Assembly: GCF_003595215.1 (NCBI RefSeq)
Contig: NZ_QYZP01000001.1
Coordinates: forward strand, 806,001 to 870,000
DNA from: Nesterenkonia natronophila
GTDB lineage: Bacteria > Actinomycetota > Actinomycetes > Actinomycetales > Micrococcaceae
Reading direction: 5' to 3'
DNA length: 64,000 nt
How positions within the stretch are numbered: the first letter of the stretch is position 1; every line of letters starts with the position of its first letter. This document shows, piece after piece, positions 54,396 to 63,254 of this stretch. The translations under genes and the position numbers were made by a program. The notes below the pieces were generated by a model, which made no database searches, was not told where the DNA came from, and saw nothing but the letters and a program-made list of their open reading frames with translations.

Positions 54396-55928
54396 TCAGG
54401 TGACGTTCTGGTGCCGGGGTTTGCCCAAGATCGTGGAACGTTCGGACTCGGGCACCACAGGTATAGCCCCAGTCTGCATCCCGAGGCGCTGATCGAAAAT
54501 TTCCTTGCGCAGCACTTTGGCCAGGAAGTAGATGCCCAGCAGGTTGGGGACTGTGACCAGGAAGAACATGGCATCGGAGAACCGAACTACCGTGTCCAAG
54601 GTGACGCTGGCGCCCACCACGATCATAAGGATGTAGACGACGTCGTAGATGAGTTCAGCGATCCTATTTTGTCCGAACAGGAACCCTGCGGTCTTCTTCC
54701 CGTAGTAGGAGAAGGCAAGAATGGTGGAGAACGCGAAGATGACCACACAGATAGTGAGCAGGACCGTGAAGGCGGTCCCGACTGTGGCAAAGGCGTCCGA
54801 GGTGATGGCCACGCCGTCGGACTCTGTGTCCGTGTAACTTTCGGTGACGATGATCGCCAAGGCGGTCATGGTGCAGATCATGACGGAATCGATGAAGGGC
54901 TCCCATGCGGCAACGAATCCTTCCTCCGCAGGCCGTCGGTTCTTGGTCGCTGAATGGGCCAGGCCTGCGGTGCCAACTCCGGCGGCGTTGGAGAACAAGG
55001 CGCGCTGGACCCCGATGATCACCACACCAATAATTCCCCCGCTGACACCTTCAGGGCTGAACGCGCCGGTGACAATAAGTGCGAAGGAGGCGGGTATTTC
55101 GGTGAAGTTCGCCCCTAGGATTGTCAGCACGCACCCAACGTAGAGAATCGCCATGATGGGCACCATGCGTGAGGTGACCCGGGCGATCGAGGTGATTCCG
55201 CCGATGATGACCACGCCAGCAATGACGGCGATGATGACGCCCACGACCCAGCCGTGACCTGCCAGAGGGCTGTCTTCGCCGCCGGTGGTGTTGATGAGCT
55301 GTGCTGTCAGTTGGTTGGACTGGAAGATGTTCCCTGCCCCCATGACGGCGATCATCATGCAGAATGCAAAACCGAACCCGAGTATCCGTCCCAGTTTGGG
55401 CCGCCCGATGGAGCTCAGGCCATCTCTCAGGTAATACATGGGCCCGCCGGAGACTGTGCCGTCCTGGTGGATCTTTCTGTACTTCTGGGCCAATGTGGCT
55501 TCAGACATCTTGATGGCCATTCCGAGCAGGCCGCCGATGATGATCCAGAGAGCAGCACCGGGACCGCCGACTGAGATGGCGACCGCCACGCCGGCGATGT
55601 TTCCCAGACCGACGGTGCCGGAGAGCTCGGTGGCCAGAGCCTGGAAGCTCGTGACCTGACCGGGATCACTGTGGCGGCTGTAGTGACCGCGGATGACTCT
55701 GAGGCTCAGCTTCATATCCTTGAATGGTCGTATCCGCAGCCAGTACGTGAGGAACACGCCGGCTGCCAGAAGCCAGACGATGAGAAGGGGAAGCTCCGTG
55801 CCGGCTATGGGCAGCCCGAAGAACACGACGGCTTCGAGAAAATCCACGACGGGGCCGAAGAAGTTTTCAAGAAATTGGTCCACCGATGTGACGGTGAGAG
55901 ATGGCGACGACTCCGGCAGGATGTGCAT
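54396..55928 (-). CDS. Sodium:alanine/amino-acid symporter (AGCS family)
   Basis: 510 residues with about eleven transmembrane segments. The AGCS hallmark ELSGTVGLGNIAGVAVAISV with GGPGAALWIIIGGLLGMA is present, as are KMSEATLAQKYR, GPMYYLRDGL, GVQRALFSNAAGVGTAGLAH and FAFSTILAFSYYGKKTAGFL. The family couples sodium influx to import of alanine, glycine or related amino acids. It is divergent from the GntR regulator at 56132, and one GGTTATCGATAACC-like palindrome (56006-56015) lies between them. Import of an amino acid that feeds the adjacent flavoprotein pathway is the inferred role. The C-terminal ~50 residues are hydrophilic. Confidence 0.93.
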   Translation of the reverse strand: MHILPESSPSLTVTSVDQFLENFFGPVVDFLEAVVFFGLPIAGTELPLLIVWLLAAGVFLTYWLRIRPFKDMKLSLRVIRGHYSRHSDPGQVTSFQALATELSGTVGLGNIAGVAVAISVGGPGAALWIIIGGLLGMAIKMSEATLAQKYRKIHQDGTVSGGPMYYLRDGLSSIGRPKLGRILGFGFAFCMMIAVMGAGNIFQSNQLTAQLINTTGGEDSPLAGHGWVVGVIIAVIAGVVIIGGITSIARVTSRMVPIMAILYVGCVLTILGANFTEIPASFALIVTGAFSPEGVSGGIIGVVIIGVQRALFSNAAGVGTAGLAHSATKNRRPAEEGFVAAWEPFIDSVMICTMTALAIIVTESYTDTESDGVAITSDAFATVGTAFTVLLTICVVIFAFSTILAFSYYGKKTAGFLFGQNRIAELIYDVVYILMIVVGASVTLDTVVRFSDAMFFLVTVPNLLGIYFLAKVLRKEIFDQRLGMQTGAIPVVPESERSTILGKPRHQNVT

Positions 55929-56005
55929 GAAAACCTTCCTTGCCTGACTCAGGCGAAGATAGTGCTTCTATAGTTGACCAGCGTGTGATGCGTCTCACCA
56001 TAGGC

Positions 56006-56015
56006 TTATCGATAA
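56006..56015. promoter_or_regulatory. Operator-like palindrome TTATCGATAA
   Basis: The perfect 10-base palindrome TTATCGATAA, followed by CC, lies between the divergent symporter and GntR genes. The same core recurs at 56881-56890 and in a degenerate form at 63242. A further GCGATAACCAG at about 56098 resembles a half-site. Placement suggests autoregulation by the GntR protein and control of the symporter. Confidence 0.6.
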
Positions 56016-56131
56016 CCAACTAGACTTTCGATCAGATGTCAACCCTTTCTGTTTCGGGGGAGGCCGTGGTTCCGTGTGATCAGCAGCTTGTAAACTGGCG
56101 ATAACCAGCGGAATCTTGGGAAGGCCGAAAA

Positions 56132-56821
56132 TTGCCAATAATGGATCCAGTGCGGGGGGAGTGGCAGGCCGCTTTCGACTCGTCGTCAATCACGCATTCG
56201 ACTCTGAAGAGCTCGATTGAACTGATGATTCGCAGGGCCCTGCTAAACGGAGATATGCGGGCCGGCGAAATCTTCTCCGCAAACAAGCTGGCGCGACAGC
56301 TGGGAATCTCCAACAGCCCAGCACGTGAGGCCATGATGGAGCTAGTGAACAAAGGGCTGTTGGAGCTAGTCAGGAACCGCGGTTTCCGGGTGGTTCAACT
56401 CAGCGACCGGGATAAGCGCGAAGTCTACGAGCTGCGACTCCAGGTGGAGGTGGAGGCGGTACGTCGGGTGGCCGCCAGCGGCGTCAGTCAGAGCCAGGCA
56501 CGCGAGTTGCAGCGCCTCGCAGACGAGACATCCGAGCTGGCTCACCCTGAGACGATCGGGGATTATCTGGAAGCTGACCAACGCTTCCACATCGCCATCG
56601 TCAATCTCTTGGGAAACCGCCGATGGACTGGCATCGTTGAGAACTTGCGTGATCAGTCCAGGGTCAACGGTCACTACGACTTCCTCAGCACCGATGAGCA
56701 TTTGAGCGAAGCCACCGAGCAGCACCGGCGGATCGCTCAGGCGGTGAGTGACGGTGAGTCTGACCTGGCTGCTGCACTGATGGTCCAGCACTTGGAGTAC
56801 GCGCGCCCGCGAAGCAGCTGA
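56132..56821 (+). CDS. GntR-family transcriptional regulator, FCD subfamily
   Basis: 229 residues. TTG 56132 has GGGAAGG seven bases upstream; ATG 56141 is the alternative. The winged-helix domain includes LARQLGISNSPAREAMMELV and ELVRNRGFRVVQLSD; the FCD domain shows its metal-binding His residues in ADQRFHIAIVNLLG, EQHRRIAQAV and MVQHLEYARP. FCD regulators usually repress catabolic genes and release DNA on binding a small acid or amino acid. The TTATCGATAA sites on both sides of the gene are the probable targets, covering the symporter and the flavoprotein-aldehyde-dehydrogenase unit. Confidence 0.92.
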   Translation: MPIMDPVRGEWQAAFDSSSITHSTLKSSIELMIRRALLNGDMRAGEIFSANKLARQLGISNSPAREAMMELVNKGLLELVRNRGFRVVQLSDRDKREVYELRLQVEVEAVRRVAASGVSQSQARELQRLADETSELAHPETIGDYLEADQRFHIAIVNLLGNRRWTGIVENLRDQSRVNGHYDFLSTDEHLSEATEQHRRIAQAVSDGESDLAAALMVQHLEYARPRSS

Positions 56822-56878
56822 CACCGTAAGGTCTTCCCGAATGTGATCCTTGACACGTCACGGTTTAGTGCCAAGAAT

Positions 56879-56892
56879 GGTTATCGATAACC
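56879..56892. promoter_or_regulatory. Operator-like palindrome GGTTATCGATAACC
   Basis: A perfect 14-base palindrome located 47 bases before the ATG of the FAD-dependent oxidoreductase and just after the GntR gene. Its core matches the site at 56006. It is the best candidate operator for controlling the oxidoreductase gene and probably the aldehyde dehydrogenase. Confidence 0.65.
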
Positions 56893-56938
56893 CCTAACAA
56901 AGGGTACTTCACGACACCACCAGGGAAGGCAGGGGCGC

Positions 56939-58126
56939 ATGGACAGGACCGTCCCACTTGCTCTGAGCACCGCGGCAAATCAGCCTCGCTCGGCCGGTGC
57001 CGTCATCATCGGCGGTGGAATCATCGGGGTCAGCATCGCGTGGCACTTGGCGAAGTCAGGCGTCAAAGACATCGTGGTGGTCGAACGCTCTGAAATGGGC
57101 AGCGGTTCATCAGCCAAGCCACTTGGCGGAGTTCGGGCAAACTTCTCTGATCCTTCGAACATCGAACTGGGGCGACGTTCCCTGCACGCTTTCGATCGGT
57201 TTTCCGCGGACTTCGGGGTCGATATAGGCCTGGAAAAAGTCGGCTATCTTTTCTTGGCCAGAGATGAAGCTCAACTGTCTGGAATGACAGAGGCTGTCCA
57301 GGTGCAGAACGGTATGGGGATCAGCAGCAGGCTCGTCACCCCGGAGGAGGCTCATCGGCTCAATCCGTTCATTGACCCCGGCGCACTGACAGGAGCTTCG
57401 TACTCCCCGGATGACGGATTCGTTCAGCCCACCCGTGTTGTTGAAGGCTATGTGCGGGCGGCCCAGGAACTGGGAGTGACGTTCCTCAATAGAACCCAGG
57501 TGCTGGACATCACCACCTCGGCAGGGCAGGTGAGTTCTGTGCTGACTCAGCGCGGTGAGATCGCCACAGACGCCGTAGTCTGCTGCGCCGGCGCCTGGAG
57601 CGCACACATTGGCGAGATGGTCGGAGTCAGCCTGCCGATCGAACCGGTCCGGCGCCTCATTGGATTCACTCCGGACTGGGCCGAACCACTGCCCACGGTG
57701 CCCTTCACCCTAGACCTGACCACCACCATGTACTTTCACAATGCCGGGCGCGGCCTGCTGCTGGGCATCTCTCACCATGAAGATCCCAGCATGTGCCGAG
57801 ACTACTCCTATGAGTGGCTGGAGGCTTTCCGCGAGGCCTCCACCGTCTGCGCTCCGGCGCTCAGTGAGACCGAGGTGACCCGGGGCTGGGCAGGACTCTA
57901 TGAGAACACTCCGGACCGCAATGCAGTGATTGGTCAGGCTCGGGAGACAGCGGGATTCTTCTATGCCGCCGGGTTCTCCGGTCACGGGCTGGTCCAGGCG
58001 CCTGCTGTGGGTGAGCTTATGGCCGATCTGTTCGCCGGCCGGAGATCTTTCATAGACGCCACACCGTTTTCTGCAGAGCGTTTTGAAGAGGGCGGTGCGG
58101 TGCTGAAGGAGACGAACATTATTTGA
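56939..58126 (+). CDS. FAD-dependent oxidoreductase (DAO; sarcosine/L-pipecolate oxidase-like)
   Basis: 395 residues from ATG 56939. The FAD-binding Rossmann loop is AVIIGGGIIGVSIAWHLAKS, and the DAO-family features are GSGSSAKPLGGVRANFS, VVCCAGAWSAHIGEMVGVSL, LPIEPVRRLIGF and a C-terminal GFFYAAGFSGHGLVQAPAVG. Such enzymes oxidise secondary or N-methyl amino acids (sarcosine, proline, pipecolate) using FAD. The ALDH7-type dehydrogenase immediately downstream is the usual partner of L-pipecolate oxidase (AmaA with AmaB), so oxidation of L-pipecolate to piperideine-6-carboxylate is the preferred hypothesis. A palindromic operator precedes the gene. Sarcosine or proline-betaine breakdown remain alternatives. 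Confidence 0.85.
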   Translation: MDRTVPLALSTAANQPRSAGAVIIGGGIIGVSIAWHLAKSGVKDIVVVERSEMGSGSSAKPLGGVRANFSDPSNIELGRRSLHAFDRFSADFGVDIGLEKVGYLFLARDEAQLSGMTEAVQVQNGMGISSRLVTPEEAHRLNPFIDPGALTGASYSPDDGFVQPTRVVEGYVRAAQELGVTFLNRTQVLDITTSAGQVSSVLTQRGEIATDAVVCCAGAWSAHIGEMVGVSLPIEPVRRLIGFTPDWAEPLPTVPFTLDLTTTMYFHNAGRGLLLGISHHEDPSMCRDYSYEWLEAFREASTVCAPALSETEVTRGWAGLYENTPDRNAVIGQARETAGFFYAAGFSGHGLVQAPAVGELMADLFAGRRSFIDATPFSAERFEEGGAVLKETNII

Positions 58127-58225
58127 CCAGCGGTCAGCAGTGGATGTTGACCATGGCGTGCCGCTGCTGAACGGTATGCGGTGTGCGGACGGCTATTGAA
58201 TGTAATGCGAAAGGAGAATTAGCTG

Positions 58226-59752
58226 ATGAGTGTGGAGCAGAAGACAGCGGATCTTTTGGATGAGGTCCGGGGTGCTTTGCAGGCCTGTGGAGTAGAAGCA
58301 AGTGCCTTGCAGGGTTCCCACCCGGTGCACACGCCGGTCACGGGACAGCAGCTGCTCAGCGTAGAACCGCACAGTGCCGGTGACGTGACTGAGATGATCG
58401 ATCAGGCGCACGCGGCCTTCAAGACCTGGCGTGACGTCCCTGGTCCGCAACGGGGTGCTGTAGTCAAACGCTGGGGTGAGCTGATCGCCCAGCACAAGTC
58501 TGACCTGGGGACCCTGGTGCGTGCCGAGGCGGGCAAGATCGTCTCTGAGGCTGAGGGCGAGGTCCAAGAGATGATTGATATCTGCGACTTCGCAGTAGGA
58601 CAGTCGCGGATGCTGTACGGAAAGACGATGCCTTCGGAACGTGCCGGGCACCGACTGATGGAGAACTGGCATCCGCTCGGTGTAGTCGGTGTGATCACTG
58701 CCTTCAACTTCCCTGTAGCCCCCTACGCGTGGAACACCGCCCTGGCTCTGGTGGCAGGTGACCCGGTGATCTGGAAGCCCTCAGAGATTGGGGTGCTGTC
58801 CGGAATGGCCACGAATGCCCTGCTGGGACGGGCGATGCGAGACTGTGGCGCCCCTGAAGGGGTCCATCATCTAGTGGTCGGGGACCGGGAGGCTGCGCAG
58901 CCGCTCCTTGACGATCGGAGGGTCGAGTTGGTCTCGGCCACCGGTTCCACGCGCATGGGCCGTGAGGTGGCCCCGCGGGTCGCTGGTCGATTCGGCCGGT
59001 ACCTGTTGGAGCTGGGGGGCAACAACGCAGCCATTGTGACCCCGAGTGCGGATCTGGATCTCGCCCTGCGCGGAATCGCCTTTGCGGCCGCCGGAACTGC
59101 GGGGCAGCGGTGCACCACCATGCGTCGGCTGATCGTTCATGAGTCAGTGGCAGACGAGTTGGTGGAGAAACTGCGGCGAGCCTATGAGACGCTGACCATT
59201 GGAGACCCAGGTGACAGTGGAGTCCTGGTGGGCCCCATGATCCACCAGCAGGGTTTCGAGGGAATGCAGGCGGCCCTGGAGGCCGCGAAGTCTCAAGGAG
59301 GCACTCTTGTCACCGGCGGTCAGCGCGTGTTGGCCGATAAGTACCCGGAGGCCTACTACGTGGAACCGGCGATCATCCGGATGCCTGAACAGTCGGCTGT
59401 GGTGTGTGAGGAAACGTTCGCCCCGATCCTGTACGTGGTCACCTATCGTGATTTCGACGAGGCCCTGGAACTGCACAACGGAGTCCCGCAGGGGCTCTCC
59501 TCCGCGATCTTTACCTCCGATCAGGCAGAGGCGGAGGTCTTCCTCTCAGCCCGCGGCTCCGACTGCGGGATAGCCAACGTCAACCTGGGGACTTCCGGTG
59601 CTGAGATCGGAGGTGCCTTCGGCGGGGAGAAGGACACCGGAGGTGGACGTGAGTCCGGTTCTGATGCCTGGAAGGTCTACATGCGTCGATCCACCAATAC
59701 CGTCAACTACTCCGGTGAGCTGCCCTTGGCCCAAGGGGTTGAATTCATCTAG
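58226..59752 (+). CDS. ALDH7-family aminoadipate-semialdehyde / piperideine-6-carboxylate dehydrogenase
   Basis: 508 residues from ATG 58226 with AAAGGAG upstream. It oxidises alpha-aminoadipate semialdehyde (in equilibrium with piperideine-6-carboxylate) to aminoadipate with NAD. Typical ALDH7 blocks: MENWHPLGVVGVITAFNFPV, DPVIWKPSEIGVLSG, SATGSTRMGREVA, LELGGNNAAIV, catalytic Cys296 in GTAGQRCTTMRRL, and the family-specific C-terminus NVNLGTSGAEIGGAFGGEK with GGGRESGSDAWKVYMRRSTN and NYSGELPLAQGVEF. The gene is 99 bases after the flavoprotein gene and is followed by a strong hairpin. The pair fits lysine/pipecolate catabolism. Confidence 0.93.
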   Translation: MSVEQKTADLLDEVRGALQACGVEASALQGSHPVHTPVTGQQLLSVEPHSAGDVTEMIDQAHAAFKTWRDVPGPQRGAVVKRWGELIAQHKSDLGTLVRAEAGKIVSEAEGEVQEMIDICDFAVGQSRMLYGKTMPSERAGHRLMENWHPLGVVGVITAFNFPVAPYAWNTALALVAGDPVIWKPSEIGVLSGMATNALLGRAMRDCGAPEGVHHLVVGDREAAQPLLDDRRVELVSATGSTRMGREVAPRVAGRFGRYLLELGGNNAAIVTPSADLDLALRGIAFAAAGTAGQRCTTMRRLIVHESVADELVEKLRRAYETLTIGDPGDSGVLVGPMIHQQGFEGMQAALEAAKSQGGTLVTGGQRVLADKYPEAYYVEPAIIRMPEQSAVVCEETFAPILYVVTYRDFDEALELHNGVPQGLSSAIFTSDQAEAEVFLSARGSDCGIANVNLGTSGAEIGGAFGGEKDTGGGRESGSDAWKVYMRRSTNTVNYSGELPLAQGVEFI

Positions 59753-59766
59753 AACCCTCTCAAGAG

Positions 59767-59809
59767 TGACTGACGGGGCCCAGAGTCAGACTCTGGGCCC
59801 CGTCAGTCA
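59767..59809. terminator. Strong bidirectional terminator-like hairpin
   Basis: A perfect 21-bp inverted repeat with a one-base centre: TGACTGACGGGGCCCAGAGT and one further base pair with their complement ending CCCCGTCAGTCA. It lies 15 bases after the aldehyde dehydrogenase stop and 37 bases before the end of the convergent unknown gene, so it probably ends transcripts from both sides. No T-tract follows. Confidence 0.8.
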
Positions 59810-59845
59810 TGTGGGGCGATTGAAATGTACCGCAGGCAGAATCTT

Positions 59846-60478
59846 CTAGCGCGTCGTCGGGCTCAGTGGGGCCAAAGCGTCGGTGTCGAGGGACAGCCAG
59901 TCCGCTGACTGCCACTGCCGCGCCATGTAAGTCTCAGGCTCAACGGTGACGGCGTTGACGTGGACCACCCGCCGTTCGGGCACTTCTGCGGTGACCTTCC
60001 ATAAGGGCATGTACAGCAGCTCCAAAGAAGCCAGCTGATGCTGAGGCTTCTTCAGCACATAGCCGCGGTTCACCGTGTGCATCACCGCTTGGACATACCG
60101 CTTGGCCTGCTGCTCCGTATTGATGACAGGTTTCACCTGCCGCCCGTCATCGTTTGTTCCGTGGCTCACCTCAGGAATCCGCTCCAGCACGCCCCGGTAC
60201 CCGGAGACAGCATCGACGAAAGCAGCGTTGGGAATCCGTTTCGGTGGAAACGGGGGCCTGTCGGCGAGGGTGAGCACCTTGCCAAGCCACAGCGGGTGAT
60301 AGATGAGCTCTTGGTCGGTGACCGACTCGCGAAGCTCAGAGAGTCGGTGCCAGCGCCAACCCCTGACCCCTAACGATTTGCGCACTGCTCTAAGCAGCAG
60401 ATCAGGGTCCAGGGCGCTCGCGGTGCCAATAGTCCCTATGGGTGTGACGGTTGTGCCGTCAGATCTCTCCATCGTCAT
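59846..60478 (-). CDS. Unknown protein coupled to a sodium:solute symporter
   Basis: 210 residues, no recognised family and no signal peptide or membrane segment. ATG 60478 overlaps the symporter stop by 4 bases (ATGA), so it is made with the symporter. Two related segments are visible: QELIYHPLWLGKVLTLADR and ELLYMPLWKVTAEVPERR, which suggests an internal duplication with a Tyr-x-Pro-Leu-Trp core. An early WRWHRLSELRES and a late DWLSLDTDALAPLSP are otherwise featureless. It may be a regulator, assembly factor or enzyme for the transported compound; the sequence gives no basis to choose. Confidence 0.72.
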   Translation of the reverse strand: MTMERSDGTTVTPIGTIGTASALDPDLLLRAVRKSLGVRGWRWHRLSELRESVTDQELIYHPLWLGKVLTLADRPPFPPKRIPNAAFVDAVSGYRGVLERIPEVSHGTNDDGRQVKPVINTEQQAKRYVQAVMHTVNRGYVLKKPQHQLASLELLYMPLWKVTAEVPERRVVHVNAVTVEPETYMARQWQSADWLSLDTDALAPLSPTTR

Positions 60479-61926
60479 ACGCTTTCTGCATCGCGTTCTT
60501 CAGAGTGCCATAGATCGACCATGGCCCGGGTTTCGGCAGTAGGTGGTGAGGTCAGCAGGCTGACCACCACAGTGAGCACCAGTGAGATGGGGGCGGCAAT
60601 GATCGGCTCGGCCACCAGTGCAAAGAAATCACCGGAGACCAGCACTATGAAGGCGATCCCGCCGCCCAACATCCCCGCCAGAGCCCCAGGTGCGTTAGCT
60701 CGCTTCCACCAAATTCCCAGCACCACGGGGAAACCGAACGTCGACAACAGTGCTCCGCCGACCCAGCCGACCATAATGGCGATGAGCCCTGGCGGATCCC
60801 AGGCGATCCACATACCCACACCTGCGGCGATGAACATCACCACAATTCCCAGCCGCACCACCGTTTTTTCTCTGGCCTGGGGACGGATGAATCCCTTGAA
60901 TAGGTCCTGAGAGACACCGGCGGAGATGGCAAGAAGCATGGCATCAGCCGAAGACATGATCGCCGAGATGAGTGCCGCCATCAGAATCCCCGCCACGATG
61001 GGCGGAAGGTAAAACTCAAGGACCTGAAGGAAGATCATGTCGGTGTTGTCCAGCTCCCCCGCGATGCCTAGCCCTGCGCCCGCCAACACCATGAAGAATC
61101 CGCAGGTGAAGATCGCCGCGTAAAAGATCGAGGCGATGAATGCGGATCTGCGCGCCACCTTGGCGCTCTTGGCTGCGAAATTGCGCATGACGGCGGAGGG
61201 GGAGATGACCCCGAACCAGAGGAATGCTAAGAAGATTCCGAAGTAGGTCATCCAGTGCTGTGTCACCGAACCGAGCTCCGGATCTACGGCAAGCGCATCG
61301 CTCAGCAGATTCGCGGGGCCAGCGTGGTGCACCCAGATTGCAGTGGCAACAATGGCGAGTCCGCCGAGCATAATGATGCCTTGGATGAGGTCCGTGTAGG
61401 TGATGGCCCACATCCCCCCCAAGGCCGCGTAGAGGGTGAAGCCAGCGCCGAAGAGCAGCACGGCAAGGCCATAGTCGATTCCGAGGACGTACTGACCGAT
61501 GAGCCCTGAGGCAGTCAACTGCGGAACCATGTAGAAAGTCATGGCCACCACAACGATCAGCGCCGCCACCCCGGCGACACTGCGCCCGTAACGCACTTTG
61601 AAGTACTCGGGCATTGTGCGCACACCCGCCCGGCGAATTTGGCCGGAGATGAGGAAGACCGTGAAGGGCAGGATGGCCGTTGCCGCGAACGCATACGTCA
61701 TAAAGAACGGCAGACCCAACTCCACGCCGCCACCGACGGCTCCCATCAGGGAGCTGGCGCTGGCGATCGCTGCGAACAACGCCACGCCGCCGACGAAGCT
61801 GTTGATCCGTCGTCCGGCAGACCAATAGTCATCCTCGGAACTCTGGGCTCGACGTGCGAAGTAGAGCCCCATGATGATCATGAGGACCAGGTAGACGACG
61901 ATGATGATTGATTCTTGAACCTGCAT
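60475..61926 (-). CDS. Sodium:solute symporter (SSS family)
   Basis: 483 residues with about thirteen hydrophobic segments. Family blocks: LVLMIIMGLYFARRAQSSED, YWSAGRRINSFVGGVALFAA, MPEYFKVRYGRSVAGVAALI, YAALGGMWAITYTDLIQGII (a classic SSS signature) and ALISAIMSSADAMLLAISAG, which contains the conserved sodium-site Ser residues. It imports an organic solute with sodium; proline, pipecolate or an organic acid are possibilities from context. It follows the small membrane protein gene by 78 bases on the minus strand and overlaps the unknown gene by 4 bases. Confidence 0.92.
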   Translation of the reverse strand: MQVQESIIIVVYLVLMIIMGLYFARRAQSSEDDYWSAGRRINSFVGGVALFAAIASASSLMGAVGGGVELGLPFFMTYAFAATAILPFTVFLISGQIRRAGVRTMPEYFKVRYGRSVAGVAALIVVVAMTFYMVPQLTASGLIGQYVLGIDYGLAVLLFGAGFTLYAALGGMWAITYTDLIQGIIMLGGLAIVATAIWVHHAGPANLLSDALAVDPELGSVTQHWMTYFGIFLAFLWFGVISPSAVMRNFAAKSAKVARRSAFIASIFYAAIFTCGFFMVLAGAGLGIAGELDNTDMIFLQVLEFYLPPIVAGILMAALISAIMSSADAMLLAISAGVSQDLFKGFIRPQAREKTVVRLGIVVMFIAAGVGMWIAWDPPGLIAIMVGWVGGALLSTFGFPVVLGIWWKRANAPGALAGMLGGGIAFIVLVSGDFFALVAEPIIAAPISLVLTVVVSLLTSPPTAETRAMVDLWHSEERDAESV

Positions 61927-62004
61927 GTTCGAGCCTTCCTGCGCGGGGCTTTTCAGGTTCCTGGCCGTTGGCGCCTACTGTGCCGACCAAGACCTGGCGT
62001 GGAG

Positions 62005-62247
62005 TCAGAGGTGGGAGAGAGCAGCGCTCTCACGGCGTTCCATCCATACGACGTAGTAGCCGGTGAGGAAGACGGAGACGGGCAGCGTGGCGAACATCAG
62101 CCATGCCACCAGCGAAACCTCAGCAACGTAGACCTCAGTGGGCCACCAAATGAAAATGACTGCGGACATCAGAAGCAGCACCGCTAAGAGGATCATCCCC
62201 GGATCAGATGCAATGCGCTTCGGCGTGAGATACGGTTCCTGCGTCAT
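62005..62247 (-). CDS. Small membrane protein accompanying the SSS symporter
   Basis: 80 residues with two hydrophobic helices (DPGMILLAVLLLMSAVIFIW and VSLVAWLMFATLPVSVFLTG) and a short basic N-terminus. Its position directly before a sodium:solute symporter and the two-helix plan match the small accessory subunits (DUF485-, DUF997- or DUF3311-like) that accompany many SSS transporters. It starts 3 bases after the reductase stop, so reductase, small subunit, symporter and unknown protein form one operon. I cannot assign the exact family. Confidence 0.78.
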   Translation of the reverse strand: MTQEPYLTPKRIASDPGMILLAVLLLMSAVIFIWWPTEVYVAEVSLVAWLMFATLPVSVFLTGYYVVWMERRESAALSHL

Positions 62248-62250
62248 GGG

Positions 62251-63219
62251 TTATCCCCTGTCTTTCAAATAGATCGATGAAACCACAGCGAGGTCCTGCC
62301 AAGGCATGCCCGTTCCTTTGAAGAGTTTGGGGCGGTCAGACGGCAGTTCGGCATCCCCAGCGACGAGGTCGCGAAGGGCCACGGCGTCCTTCCAGCTGAA
62401 CGCTCCTTCCTCCACAGCCATGATGAGGTCCCCGGCCTCGGCCTGAGCAGATTGCAGCGACTCGATGACGCAGGCTGAGCGTCTGACCAGGGAGGCGTCG
62501 ACTTCTCGTGAATCGGGATCATGGGAACCGATCGCAGCTACTACTGCGTGATTCTGCACGAGGTCACCGTCGAACAACGGTGTGCTGGCCGATGTGCAGC
62601 ACAGGATGACATCCGCCTCGGCGACTGACTGACTGTCGCCGGCAGAGGCAGAGATGCCCAAGTTCTGGACCTGACGAACGAGGGTCTCAACGCGGTCCGG
62701 AGTGCGACCGACGATATCCACGTGGTCGGGGGAGAAGACCGTGCTGACAGCTCGGATGTGCGGCAGGGCCTGGACGCCGGTCCCGAACAGCACGAGGCGA
62801 CCGGAGGCTCGCGATGTCAGATGGCGGACAGCCAGCGCTGTCACTGCCGGGGTGCGCAGAGCGGTCAGGGAAGCGCCGTCCAAAATGGCAACGGGACTGA
62901 GGGAGTCTCCTTCAAACAAGACGTAGACTCCCTGGATCACCGGGAGTCCGGCATCCTCGTTTCCGGGCCGCAGAGTGATGAGTTTGGTTCCACACCACTG
63001 GTTGGTGGCAGAGGGCATCTGCAGCAACTGGCCATGGGGGGTGGTATGGCGTGTGCGAGATCCGTCCTGTTCTGGGTCGAAGCCGTCTTTCAAGGTCTGC
63101 TCAAGGACGTCGACCGCTTCCTCCATGGAAAGAAGCGCGTTGACTTGCTGCCCTCCGATCCAGTGGGGTGGTGGGGAGTCCTTCTCTTGTGCGGGTGGGA
63201 TGTTCAGCTCGCTATTCAT
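62251..63219 (-). CDS. Ornithine cyclodeaminase/mu-crystallin family protein
   Basis: 322 residues. Family blocks: INALL-like QQVNALLSMEEAVDVLEQTL near the N-terminus, CGTKLITLRPGNEDAGLPVI, DGASLTALRTPAVTALAVRH, the NAD(P) loop LVLFGTGVQALPHIRAVSTV and ADVILCCTSASTPLFDGDLV, VAAIGSHDPDSREVDASLVR. Members include ornithine cyclodeaminase, alanine dehydrogenase and mu-crystallin-type ketimine reductases, which reduce piperideine- or pyrroline-2-carboxylate. In view of the pipecolate-oxidase-like and ALDH7 genes, ketimine reductase feeding pipecolate is plausible, but substrate residues cannot be judged by eye. A degenerate operator lies just upstream. First gene of a four-gene operon. Confidence 0.87.
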   Translation of the reverse strand: MNSELNIPPAQEKDSPPPHWIGGQQVNALLSMEEAVDVLEQTLKDGFDPEQDGSRTRHTTPHGQLLQMPSATNQWCGTKLITLRPGNEDAGLPVIQGVYVLFEGDSLSPVAILDGASLTALRTPAVTALAVRHLTSRASGRLVLFGTGVQALPHIRAVSTVFSPDHVDIVGRTPDRVETLVRQVQNLGISASAGDSQSVAEADVILCCTSASTPLFDGDLVQNHAVVAAIGSHDPDSREVDASLVRRSACVIESLQSAQAEAGDLIMAVEEGAFSWKDAVALRDLVAGDAELPSDRPKLFKGTGMPWQDLAVVSSIYLKDRG

Positions 63220-63240
63220 GGGGCCCCTCTGCCCTAATCG

Positions 63241-63254
63241 AGTTATCGCTTACC
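63241..63254. promoter_or_regulatory. Degenerate copy of the GGTTATCGATAACC operator
   Basis: AGTTATCGCTTACC matches the 14-base palindrome found at 56879 in 11 of 14 positions. It is about 22 bases before the ATG of the reductase gene on the opposite strand, where a repressor could block its promoter. Confidence 0.4.
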
